This document shows positions 1 through 7,323 of a stretch of DNA of 14,152 nt, one piece after another (the stretch's first letter is position 1; the number at the start of each line of letters is the position of its first letter). The DNA comes from Enteropsectra breve (Eukaryota > Microsporidia). The stretch spans positions 1 to 14,152 of the forward strand of contig JALPMN010000514.1 in assembly GCA_024243835.1 (NCBI GenBank). Reading direction: 5' to 3'. A program made the translations under genes and the position numbers. The notes below the pieces were generated by a model, which was not told the DNA's origin, ran no database searches, and saw nothing but the letters and a program-made list of their open reading frames with translations.

Positions 1-479
1 CTAAAATCTGTTCTTTCTACCATTCCCAATATCCAGACCCCTTCAACTCTATGTCCATTGTGGTATTTTCTTTTACCAAACTTAGACTCATCTATTTCAA
101 CTATTATATTTTCACCTCCAATCTGTTCTAGTGAAGCCGATTATTTATCCACTGCATAATTAGCTAGCTTTCTCAGAGCATTCATAACGTACTTTTTAGA
201 AACTCTTAGCACAAAGGAAATTGCATCAATATTTAATCTATGCAGCCAACAGTCGTATATTTTTAATATCTTGTGTATTGTATGCTTATTATTTTCAAAT
301 GCAGTATTTTTAAATAACGAGGCTTTATATTTGCAAGATTTCCAAGAACACAATAAAATTGTTGTTCCTGGCATCACGTGAGCTTTCTCTCCACATCTGT
401 CGCAAATTTTTGGTATTTTTATTACTATTTCATTTGCCATTTCCTTGTATTCTCTTGTTCTTTTCAAAAAATTAGGCAT
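1..479 (-). pseudogene. Merlin/IS1016-type (ISXO2-like) transposase, broken, partial
   Basis: DNA transposase of the Merlin (IS1016/ISXO2-like, DDE_Tnp_IS1595) superfamily, which cuts and pastes its element. The first 112 codons hold an N-terminal zinc ribbon (Cys26, Cys29, Cys44, Cys49; spacing CxxC and Cx4C), then a block around residues 54-63 that matches the family pattern of a threonine followed by Phe-Glu and a Lys-rich helix, then a helix-turn-helix-like stretch near residues 82-110. A TAA at 141-143 interrupts the frame, but the same frame continues to base 1 with the motif VEIDESKFGKRKY and then HRVEGVW, typical of the catalytic domain; the first catalytic Asp is the codon at 90-92. 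So this is one gene with a single nonsense change, running off the window edge; the remaining catalytic residues are outside. Family assignment is by recalled motif pattern. A readthrough or sequencing error at the TAA cannot be excluded. Confidence 0.8.
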
Positions 480-549
480 TTTAAGGGTGAAAAATTTTGC
501 ACTTTCCTTTTATAGTATTTTAGCTCCGAAATAGGGGTAAAGCTCCGAA

Positions 550-1322
550 AATAAGTCTATTACCGCATCACAAATTAAAGAAATGTTTGGCCTGGATGTT
601 TCAAATAGTACGATATTGCGTATCTTGAAGGATAAAGGAGGTTTGTCGTGCCAGAAAATGAAAAGAGAGCCTATTTTGACAGATGATCATAAGGCAAATC
701 GGGTAGCGTGGGCAAAGCGTAATATGGACCTGGGTGAAAGATGGAAACATGTCATCTTTTCTGACGAAAAAAAGTTCAATTTAGACGGACCTGATGGGTA
801 TGATTATTACTGGCACGCAGTTGGCAGCAGCTCTCCTGTTCTTTCAAAAAGAGCCTTTGGAGATGGGGGATAATGGTTTGGGCTTGTTTCGACTATTTTG
901 GAAAGCCAAAGCTTGTATTCCTGGAGAGAGGAATCGACAGCGGCAAGTACCAAACGGTATTTAAAGAACATTTGCTACCTTTCCTCTCACAGCGTGATAA
1001 TGGCCAAGCACTTTTTCAACAGGATAATGCTCGGCCACATATAGCAAAATCGAGTATGATGTGGCCGGAGGCGAATGGAATTGAATGCATAGAGTGGCCT
1101 GCTTATTCTCCTGATCTTAACTCCATTGAAAACCTCTGGGGTATCTTAGTACATCGCGTTTATGCTAATGGCCGCCAATTTGATAATGAAGATCAGCTGA
1201 AAGAAACTGCAATAAAAGAGTGGGAATGCATCAGCAAAGATACATTAGAGAGCTTGATACTGTCTATGCGAGAAAGAATAATTGATGTTTTGGTCTCACA
1301 TGGTGCTAGTACTAAATATTAA
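550..1322 (+). pseudogene. Tc1-like DD34E transposase, truncated and frameshifted
   Basis: Cut-and-paste transposase of the Tc1 group. Homology starts with [11 protein letters not shown] before the first Met (583) and covers the end of the second helix-turn-helix and the whole catalytic domain. The catalytic triad is intact: Asp at 763-765 (in SDEKKF), Asp at 1023-1025 (in QQDNARPH) and Glu at 1128-1130 (in PDLNSIENLWG), with exactly 34 residues between the last two, hence DD34E. The first frame stops at TAA 871-873; the second frame picks up at ATG 873-875 with VWACF, where the family normally reads straight through a Gly-rich turn into this motif. This indicates a loss of one base near 864-873. 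The C-terminus ends at TAA 1320-1322. The first paired-like helix-turn-helix is absent, so the protein could not bind its ends normally. Confidence 0.88.
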
Positions 1323-1337
1323 AGTATTTTTCATACC

Positions 1338-1357
1338 TGTCTTAAACTTTTGACGCG
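1338..1357 (+). repeat. Inner direct repeat of element 1 right end
   Basis: 20-base sequence identical to 1511-1530 and in the same orientation. It lies 16 bases past the transposase stop codon. By analogy with IR/DR-type Tc1 elements it is the inner transposase-binding site; that role is inferred. Confidence 0.75.
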
Positions 1358-1510
1358 GCAAAAAACCTTATTTTTGCTAAAAGTCTAGATTTATGCAACC
1401 TTGGAAAAAAAAGAAAAGAAGCAGCAAATGCAAAAGTAAAAATAAATGATCTGGTGAAAGTTTTAATTTTTGCAGTACACTATCGGCAGCCAAAAATCCG
1501 AAATAAGGGG

Positions 1511-1530
1511 TGTCTTAAACTTTTGACGCG
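1511..1530 (+). repeat. Outer direct repeat of element 1 right end
   Basis: Identical copy of 1338-1357, five bases from the element tip at 1535. Its core taaacttttg is shared with the direct repeats of element 2, which shows the two elements are related in end sequence as well as in transposase. Confidence 0.75.
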
Positions 1531-1537
1531 CACTGTA

Positions 1538-2481
1538 TTAACGCTTTCATTTAAGTTACTACAAAAAAGCTAGCTTAATGGGTATAGCTTAATGCTATTA
1601 AGCATATGAAAGTCTCTATACATGCAATGCTATGCACTGCGACTAAATTGCCTTTTTTATATGCGGCTTTGGCCGCCAGTGGAAAAAAATAAACCGCACT
1701 TTGCTTTTGTACAATGTTTTATCTGGAGGGGAAACACGAAATTTGGTAATACAAAGAATTATCAACTTTTAATTGGTGAACTTACACAAACAGGCAGTTT
1801 TTATTAAAAGGCGCTCAAAATACCGCATAACAATAATAAAAGTTATTTTAAATAGATTTACCGGCGCCTTACAATATTATTTTTCCATATTTTTCGCTTA
1901 GAGCGACGAATATCTTACGAATATTAACAATTTTACCATTTTTAGAGGGGGCGGCATACAAACATGCGGCGGAATGCCTATTTTTACAGGGTTATTTTCC
2001 CTATGCAAAAGCTTGGAATAAAGTAATTTGAGGCTCTGAAGTTTAATGAGCACATAATATTTCTATTCTACATGCGAAATAATGAAAGATACCATGTTAA
2101 ATATGTATTTGTGGATGTCAGGCAAAACTTAATTAAAATCTTAAAAAATTAACACAAGAAGCTGAAATATTGACTGCCATTTGATTCAAAGGCACATAAA
2201 TGAAAAACAAATATTTGATAGACAACAAATGTATCTATGTTATTACATGATTGTTGATATATCAGCTTAATTAATAAACGAAAACTTAAATAAAATAAAA
2301 TAAGTCTTTAATTTTTACGCCATAAGCCGGCGCTATGAACAAGGGAAGATGCATGTACAACTGAATGACGTCAATATTTAAAAATACGCTTTGAATACTA
2401 TATAAAAGTGATTTTATCAGAAATCATAAATTAATAAAAATACTGATTAGTAGACATAAAAGCGGCGTAGATTTTACTTCC
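1538..2481. other. Gene-free stretch of about 0.94 kb
   Basis: No convincing gene. The only ORF above 60 codons, 1622-1807 on plus, shows no domain and has ordinary-looking composition for chance sequence. Small structures seen: a hairpin gcttaat-gct-attaagc at 1587-1603 preceded by a duplicated tagcttaatg (1571-1580 and 1585-1594); a 7-base inverted repeat aaggcgc/gcgcctt at 1808-1814 and 1864-1870; and the palindrome tgatatatca at 2255-2264. No tRNA- or rRNA-like sequence was recognised. The last 120 bases form the likely promoter of the gene at 2482. Confidence 0.6.
2366..2408 (+). promoter_or_regulatory. Possible promoter: TGACGTCA and TATA-like box
   Basis: A perfect TGACGTCA palindrome (the CRE/ATF-type bZIP site) lies at 2366-2373 and a TATA-like tatataaaag at 2399-2408, which is 74 bases before the ATG at 2482. 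Both sequences are directly visible; function is inferred, and in an AT-rich background the TATA-like match alone is weak. Confidence 0.35.
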
Positions 2482-3483
2482 ATGAAGGTTTCCGTGAATC
2501 TTTTGTTAGCTTTGTATGGCTGTAGCGCCTTGAGCCTTTTCAGAGGCAGCACCCGAAGTCTTAGAAGTAGTAACAGGTCCAGCAGTAGCAATGAGGATCG
2601 CAACCCTGACAACGTAAAGCGTAAGGTTGTTGGAAACATCCGAATTCAGGAGAACAAAACTCTTTACGATCCAGAGCCTGAGAAGAGCAACCGAAAAATA
2701 AGCTCTGTCCATAGTGTTGTAAGCGACAAAGTAATTGAGTTTAAGAACTACACTGACTCTAACAAGATGAATGAGGCCTTTGATACTTTTACGTCTGAGA
2801 TTGAGGCCAAGCGGTCGGAGTTGGATGAGCGTGAGAGTCGGATAGCCACTCAAAGGACAATTTTAGAAGGGCGCGAGAGTATTCTTATTGAGGATGAGGC
2901 CAACTACGAGAAGCGTATGAAAGAAGAGGAGGAGAGAACGCGATATGCAATGGAAATGAAGAAGTATCATGCAAGGCAAATGGACTCACTGGTGCAACGG
3001 GAAGAGGAGATCGCAAGACAAGAGGCACTCTTGAGCATCCACGTGAAAGAAGCATCGGCATCAGCTGTTGTTGCAAACCCAAGCGAATTAGAAGCTGCAG
3101 GAAAGGATAACCACAGTTCTAAGAAGTCCAAGGAAAAGTCCGATGATGAAAAGAAGAAGAAAAAGAAAAAGTCAAAACACAGTGATGATGAAGATGAGGA
3201 AAAAAAGAAAAAGAAGAAAAAGAAATCTAAGCACAGTGATGACGAAGACGAAGAGAAAAAGAAAAAGAAGAAAAAGAAATCAAAGCACAGCGATGATGAA
3301 ACCGAGGAGGAGGAGAAGAAGGAGAGAAGAAGAAAGAGAAAAGAAGAAAAGAAAGCTAAGCATCACCACCACCATGACGAAGAGGAAAATAGTGAAAAGC
3401 CTATTTCGAAAAACAATGAAATTAGCTTTAGCATTGGAAATGGTGCCCTGATAATCGATGGAGCTGCCCAGACTGCTAATTAA
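2482..3483 (+). CDS. Secreted Lys/Asp-rich coiled-coil repeat protein
   Basis: 333-residue protein, family not recognised. The first ATG follows an in-frame upstream region without another Met and opens with a good signal peptide (hydrophobic core about residues 5-19, possible cleavage after CSA at 14-16). Residues 22-40 are Ser/Arg-rich. Residues about 95-190 are highly charged with heptad-like spacing and should form a long helical coiled coil. From 213 onward comes a run of KKSK/SDDE modules with an 18-residue unit repeated exactly at Ser231, Ser249 and Ser267, then an Arg/Lys/Glu-rich block, five His (294-298), an acidic patch and a short nonpolar tail. The poly-Lys tracts resemble heparin-binding or nuclear-localisation signals. 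Plausible roles are a spore wall or polar tube component, or a protein secreted into the host cell; none is proven. AATAAA lies about 30 bases past the stop. Confidence 0.85.
   Translation: MKVSVNLLLALYGCSALSLFRGSTRSLRSSNRSSSSNEDRNPDNVKRKVVGNIRIQENKTLYDPEPEKSNRKISSVHSVVSDKVIEFKNYTDSNKMNEAFDTFTSEIEAKRSELDERESRIATQRTILEGRESILIEDEANYEKRMKEEEERTRYAMEMKKYHARQMDSLVQREEEIARQEALLSIHVKEASASAVVANPSELEAAGKDNHSSKKSKEKSDDEKKKKKKKSKHSDDEDEEKKKKKKKKSKHSDDEDEEKKKKKKKKSKHSDDETEEEEKKERRRKRKEEKKAKHHHHHDEEENSEKPISKNNEISFSIGNGALIIDGAAQTAN
3172..3333 (+). repeat. 54-bp in-gene tandem repeat, three units
   Basis: Three consecutive 54-base units start at 3172, 3226 and 3280, each encoding an 18-residue module that opens SKHSDDE and continues with acidic residues and a run of Lys. 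The first two are nearly identical; the third diverges after its first eight residues. Synonymous differences (tca/tct, gat/gac) show the copies are not brand new. Confidence 0.85.
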
Positions 3484-3764
3484 ATGAGTATTTAAACATG
3501 TTGTAATATGTAAATAAATAATAAAAAAGTATTTTAATAGGATATTATTTTTGTCCAGGGGTAGTATGAGAGACTGGATAATTGATCAATTATTCTTTCA
3601 TACAGGCTCTATATTAGGTATAAATATTATCATGTACCTGTGCGACAAGAAAATAAAGCTTATGCATCCGCACTTAAACATCGGCTGCATCTATCCACTA
3701 TTTGAAATTCTCACGCTCGATTCAGGCTATTAGATTTGGCTTAACACTTGAAAGAATACAAATA
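3484..3764. other. Intergenic spacer with polyA signal
   Basis: AATAAA at 3513-3518 fits as the polyadenylation signal for the gene ending at 3483. An ORF at 3551-3733 has no domain and no ATG until 3565; it is not supported as a gene. Bases 3763-3764 are the TA target duplicate of the transposon that follows. Confidence 0.5.
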
Positions 3765-3966
3765 CAGTCCGTTCCAAAAGTTTAGCCCACCCCCTTTTTG
3801 CGGGTTTTGGAGGCAAATATTTTATTAAAAACTGTTGCAGGGACATATATCTTATCCATTATTCTTTGTGCATCTGTATGTATTTTTGTTTTTCAGTGTC
3901 GGTCAATATTTTTTAATAAAACCCAAAAATCCACCAATCAGGTGTTCCAAAAGTTTAGCCCACTTT
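3765..3966 (+). repeat. Left terminal inverted repeat of element 2
   Basis: 202 bases, matching the reverse complement of 5047-5247. Direct repeats gttccaaaagtttagcccac lie at 3771-3790 (outer) and 3944-3963 (inner), start to start 173 bases. An apparent ORF inside the repeat appears again in the right repeat on the other strand simply because the repeats are inverted copies. Confidence 0.95.
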
Positions 3967-4028
3967 GGAAAATATGCTCATTTAGTATACTTTCCCATGA
4001 AAATAATTCTTATAAGTAAGCATTAGAG

Positions 4029-5034
4029 ATGCTAAAATACATGAGTAAGGGTTGCCTGCTGTCTGATGTTGAAAAGGGTCAAATTTTAGCCTATATTGAT
4101 ACTGGACTTAAGAAAGGCGAAAAGAGCGGAGAATAAACCGTTCAAGGAAAGGCATAAGCAAATTTCTCCATAAAAAAGAAAAATATGGCATGTCTTCATG
4201 GAAAGGAATACCCCGCAGCTTTTCTTCTAGGCAAAAGAAGGCAAATACTAAGTGTGAGAGAGGTAAAAGCACAACCGCCAATGAAATAAAGGCCCTTTTT
4301 TGTTTAAAAGAAGCAAAAAATATAATATTGAGGACTTTAAAGTTGCATGGTGGCCTTATCAGGTACAAGTATAAGCTCAAGCCTCTTCTAATAGACCATC
4401 AAAAACCCGGTAGAATATTTTTCTGTAAATTTAATCTAGACATAGGTGAAAATTGGAAAAATGTTTATGTTACAATGAGAAAAAGTTCATTCTTGGTGGC
4501 CCAGATGAGTATGAGTATTATTGGGCAGGTGTTGACTCATCTCTCGAATTTTTTTCGCTTAAAATCGATAACAAAAAATCGGTTAAGATATAGGGTGCTT
4601 TTTACTATCATGGGAAGTCACAACCATACTTCTTTGATGAAAATATAAACTCAACAAACTATAAGAGAGTATTGAGGAGCAATTTAATTCTTTTTATGCG
4701 CAGTTAGCTGGAGCATGAGCTAATTTTACTGCAGCACAATGCCATAACGCATGTCTCAACAGCCATTTTAAACTGGATTAAAGAGCATGGCATCGAAGCA
4801 CTTGATTAGACTGTATTCTACCCTGATTTTAACCCCAATGATAACTTGTGGGGGATCTTGGTTCAACGTGTCTATGCAAATGACCGTTATTATGAAACGG
4901 TTGAAGAATTGAAACAGTCGATAGAGTATGAGTGGACAAACCTCGAAAAAAGGATACTTGAGAGTCTTTCTCAGTCAATGAAAGACAGAATGTTTGCTGT
5001 TGTGCTGGCTAATGGCACTACTACAAAATATTAA
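4029..5034 (+). pseudogene. Decayed Tc1-like transposase of element 2
   Basis: Remains of a Tc1-group transposase of near-normal length. Segment 1 starts at ATG 4029 with the usual N-terminal helix-turn-helix (LSDVEKGQILAY) and loses frame near 4110-4130. Segment 2 continues in another frame with RSRKGISKFL, then TTANEIKALF (second helix-turn-helix) and GENWKNV. A second frameshift falls near 4460-4471. Segment 3 then runs to TAA 5032-5034 but is cut by in-frame stops at 4591-4593, 4705-4707 and 4807-4809. All three catalytic positions are changed: the first Asp reads Asn (YNEKKF), the second reads His (LLQHNA) and the final Glu reads Asp (NPNDNLWG). The gene is dead beyond doubt. Its C-terminus closely parallels that of element 1 (ending TTTKY versus STKY). 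Confidence 0.92.
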
Positions 5035-5046
5035 CTGATTTTTGTT

Positions 5047-5247
5047 AAAGTGGGCTAAACTTTTGGAACACCTGATTGGTGGATTTTTGGGTTTTATTAA
5101 AAAATATGGACCGATACTGAAAAAAAAAATACATGCAGATGCACAAAGAATAATGCGTAAGATATATGTCCCTGCAACAGTTTTTAATAAAATATTTGCC
5201 TCCAAAACCCGCAAAAAGGGGGTGGGCTAAACTTTTGGAACGGACTG
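5047..5247 (-). repeat. Right terminal inverted repeat of element 2
   Basis: 201 bases, inverted copy of 3765-3966. Its direct repeats gtgggctaaacttttggaac are at 5050-5069 (inner) and 5222-5241 (outer), spaced 172 bases; the one-base difference from the left end comes from a homopolymer length change in the middle. Confidence 0.95.
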
Positions 5248-5249
5248 TA

Positions 5250-6008
5250 GTATTTTAGAGAAATGTATGCATCTTGACCAAACTTGCAGCTTTTAACAAA
5301 GAAATGCACTAAATCGCCATTATGTTTTGCATATCACAAAAAGCAATGCTCTTTTGGTTGTCGCAAGCAACACGTTAGAAAGATTACTACAGTAAAGTTC
5401 GCCTAAACCGAACACAAAAGCTCGTTCTCAAAAGTGTTTTGTTGAAGCGAACTTTACTGTAGTTATTTCATTCTCTTAAAGAAAGCTTTAAAAATTATTT
5501 AGATATTCATTGTAAACACATAGGGTTGATTCATGGCTTTATCACCAATTGTTTTATATTTCAGTTAAAACTACTTCTTCCCAAGGCATCGCATTCAGCA
5601 TTATTATACTCACGTGAATTTATATTTTCATTATAAGGAATAGTTAGAGTTTTCATGGGTTGGCACTAAATAGGCATGCTAATCTATTTGGCTGTCAGTT
5701 TTAATAGGTAAAGGATAATTTCTATGTGAACAATCTAAAATCATTCAAAAAAACAGTCTCCTTTGGTAGAAATGGAGTGTATGTATTCTTAAACATCCGA
5801 ATAATAAACTGAGAGCAGTCTATATTATTTTCGCTATTTTATACTTCATTAATATTCGATAAGCGCTCAAAAATCTGAGTGCCTCGATGCAAAAACTTTT
5901 ATTTCGATCCTGAGACTATAAAATCGGTATTTGAATTCCCAATAGAGATCAAGTACGCCATTATAAAAATATTTTTAAAAGCACAACAGATAATTTTAGA
6001 AATAAAAT
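5250..6008. other. Gene-free stretch holding a MITE-like element
   Basis: Apart from the 70-bp inverted-repeat element at 5390-5459, I see no gene, RNA or repeat. The sequence is AT-rich with stops in all frames. The 3' end of the small secreted gene at 6009 faces it. Confidence 0.5.
5390..5459. mobile_element. 70-bp MITE-like element, pogo/Tc1-type ends
   Basis: Short inverted-repeat element with TA at 5388-5389 and 5460-5461. The ends are 26 bases long (5390-5415 and 5434-5459): the outer 13 bases, CAGTAAAGTTCGC, are a perfect inverted match and the inner 13 are partly matched, leaving an 18-base centre. CAGT tips with a TA duplication fit pogo/Tigger or Tc1-type elements. The sequence differs from the ends of both larger transposons here, so it would be moved by another transposase. 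It could alternatively be a long transcribed hairpin. Confidence 0.7.
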
Positions 6009-6455
6009 TTAATTAGCCGTAGCTGGGTTCTCTTCTTCGATCTCCTCTTGTTCAACATTTGCTCTGATTGTCTCATCAATGTCAAATTCATTTCCCTCCA
6101 AAAGATTGTTCAATTCCTTGCTCATATCCTTGTCAAAATAGCATCCTGCACATCCAAATTCTCCATAGTCTTGAATAGCCGTACCAACATTCACCTCAAG
6201 CTCGTTCTCAGCATCGTTATCTTTGACAACGCCAATGTTAGACTTCTTGCCCTTCACCACTTGGTCAACAGACACTTTTTTGGTCACAGACACCACATCA
6301 GCTGCTTTCTTACTGGAATTCTTGGGTGTAACAGTCTTGGTCTCATTAACCTTAATTGTAGATTTAACCGTTGTTTTATCATTGTTCTTGTTCTTAAAAA
6401 ACGTTATTGCACTGCATAGCATAGCAAAACTAGCCAATCTCCAGAGTTTGTGCAT
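6009..6455 (-). CDS. Small secreted protein with CxxC motif
   Basis: 148 residues, not recognised. It starts MHKLWRLASF with a signal peptide (hydrophobic about 4-20, possible cleavage after LCSA near 16). Residues 21-75 are Lys/Thr/Val-rich and basic; residues 76-148 are acidic. A single pair of cysteines forms CAGC (102-105), which could be a redox or metal-binding pair or one disulfide; there are no other cysteines in the predicted mature chain. The switch from basic N-half to acidic C-half echoes the 333-residue secreted protein, and both end in TAN. No CCC motif lies directly before the ATG. It is probably exported to the spore surface or host; this is inferred from the signal peptide only. 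Confidence 0.75.
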   Translation of the reverse strand: MHKLWRLASFAMLCSAITFFKNKNNDKTTVKSTIKVNETKTVTPKNSSKKAADVVSVTKKVSVDQVVKGKKSNIGVVKDNDAENELEVNVGTAIQDYGEFGCAGCYFDKDMSKELNNLLEGNEFDIDETIRANVEQEEIEEENPATAN

Positions 6456-7323
6456 TTATCTTTAAAAAGGTTTTGTTTATATTAAAATAAACTGATAAGC
6501 TGATCCGTGGGATGTATTATGATGATTTTTGATTGTATGCCGCTTGGGCTCTAGCGCATTACGCCAGCAGCTATTTGCTGCTATATTCAGCGGGCAGGAA
6601 TATGCATATGCTCTTCTTTATTTATTTGAGGTATCTACTGCCCCTTGGGTAATAAATCATTTTTAAAAGCTGATCTAGTTTCTGGTATCAAAACGCAGAT
6701 GGTTTTAAATGATGCACCAAAAGACGACCTGGCTTTATAAAAAATATGATTATAGTGCGAGCGTTTAATACTATGGCACAAAAAATATTTCCTGCTGTTT
6801 TGGCTAAAATTTATATTCATAGCGTTCTGATATTTGATTTTTGGATTTACAGGCGAGGTTTTATACACAATTCTTCCTCAACTAAAAATACACTTCTAAC
6901 TGCTTTAATCCGTAATTGCATATTAGTGCATCTTTACAAGGTAGAGATGCTTTGAACTTTACTTGAAACTTGGTCTCGTACATGATTTTAAACTGAGCTA
7001 GGGAAAGAGTATTCTAGCTGGTGCTCTGAATAATACATATTTACTACCCGAAAATGCGAGTTTTACTAGCATGTTTTATTAAAATTTGCTTTCCTGACTC
7101 TTCCATTGAATTTTTAAAACTTTCTGAAGAAAGGCCATTAATAGGAGCTAAAAATGAACCATTGGACGCATTTTTAAATTGAAGCTTGAATCAAATAACA
7201 AGATTCTTAAATAGAGCCTGTTGTAGGCTAGTAATGCTAATTTTTAGTTGATATTCTTATATAAACTCACTCTTTTAAACAAAAATAAAGGGAAACTAAA
7301 TTTAACACCGCTTTTATTTATGT
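6456..7323. other. Intergenic region with hairpin and one candidate small gene
   Basis: Mostly AT-rich and noncoding. A hairpin agcagc-tattt-gctgct lies at 6566-6582 in an unusually GC-rich patch (6541-6600). The palindrome-like gtttat...ataaac just upstream of the gene at 6455 is in its presumed promoter. Two overlapping ORFs at 6635-6955 on opposite strands show no domain. A 42-codon ORF at 7054-7182 is listed separately. Confidence 0.5.
7054..7182 (+). CDS. Candidate small secreted peptide gene
   Basis: 42 codons, ATG 7054 to TGA 7180-7182. The ATG is preceded by tactacccgaaa, putting CCC four bases before it, the same arrangement as before GPI8 and the 848-residue gene. The N-terminus MRVLLACFIKIC looks like a short signal peptide; the remainder is mixed charged (FLKLSEERPL). 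No family recognised. It may be a real small gene, the start of a broken longer one, or chance. Confidence 0.3.
   Translation: MRVLLACFIKICFPDSSIEFLKLSEERPLIGAKNEPLDAFLN

Larger units (their letters stand above)
541..1535 (+). mobile_element. 5'-truncated Tc1/mariner-like element (element 1)
   Basis: Remnant of a Tc1-like DNA transposon. The right end is intact: the outer tip reads inward from CACTG at 1531-1535, followed by a TA (1536-1537) as expected for the target duplication. Two copies of the same 20-base direct repeat, tgtcttaaacttttgacgcg, lie at 1338-1357 and 1511-1530, 173 bases apart, the IR/DR arrangement of some Tc1 elements. The left terminal repeat and the DNA-binding N-terminus of the transposase are missing. 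Transposase homology begins near 550, directly after a TAA at 538-540 and a short repeated sequence (agctccgaaa at 522-531 and again at 541-550). The left boundary is therefore a deletion or recombination junction, not a true terminus. Confidence 0.85.
3765..5247 (+). mobile_element. Full-length Tc1-like element with 200-bp TIRs (element 2)
   Basis: Complete Tc1/mariner-type transposon of 1,483 bp. It begins CAGTCCGTTCC at 3765 and ends GGAACGGACTG at 5247, flanked by TA at 3763-3764 and 5248-5249, the superfamily's target-site duplication. The terminal inverted repeats run 3765-3966 and 5047-5247, differing at only about six positions by eye. Each contains two direct repeats of the same 20-base motif about 173 bases apart (IR/DR structure). 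The interior carries one decayed transposase gene. Near-identical ends with a ruined gene suggest that the copy moved using a transposase supplied by another copy, or that gene conversion or selection spared the ends. Confidence 0.95.

Noticed and set aside
1622..1807. 61-codon plus ORF
   Set aside because: No domain, signal peptide or start-site motif; length is expected by chance.
3143..3451. Arg/Lys/Met-rich 102-codon ORF on plus
   Set aside because: Out-of-frame shadow of the poly-Lys repeat region of the secreted protein; its repeats follow from those of the real frame.
3551..3733. 60-codon plus ORF
   Set aside because: Begins at TTG; from the first ATG (3565) it is 55 codons with no recognisable feature. 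A GGGG a few bases upstream of that ATG was considered but is too little alone.
3798..4019. ORFs inside the left and right terminal repeats of element 2 (also 4975-5214 minus) with the same peptide beginning MRVLEANILL
   Set aside because: They are mirror copies produced by the inverted repeats, begin at a TTG codon rather than ATG, and overlap the transposon ends.
5881..5960. Possible tRNA T-arm-like sequence (ttcgatcc)
   Set aside because: No acceptor stem, anticodon arm or D-arm can be arranged around it.
6635..6955. Overlapping ORFs on both strands
   Set aside because: Mutually overlapping, no domain or start-site motif; neither stands out as coding.
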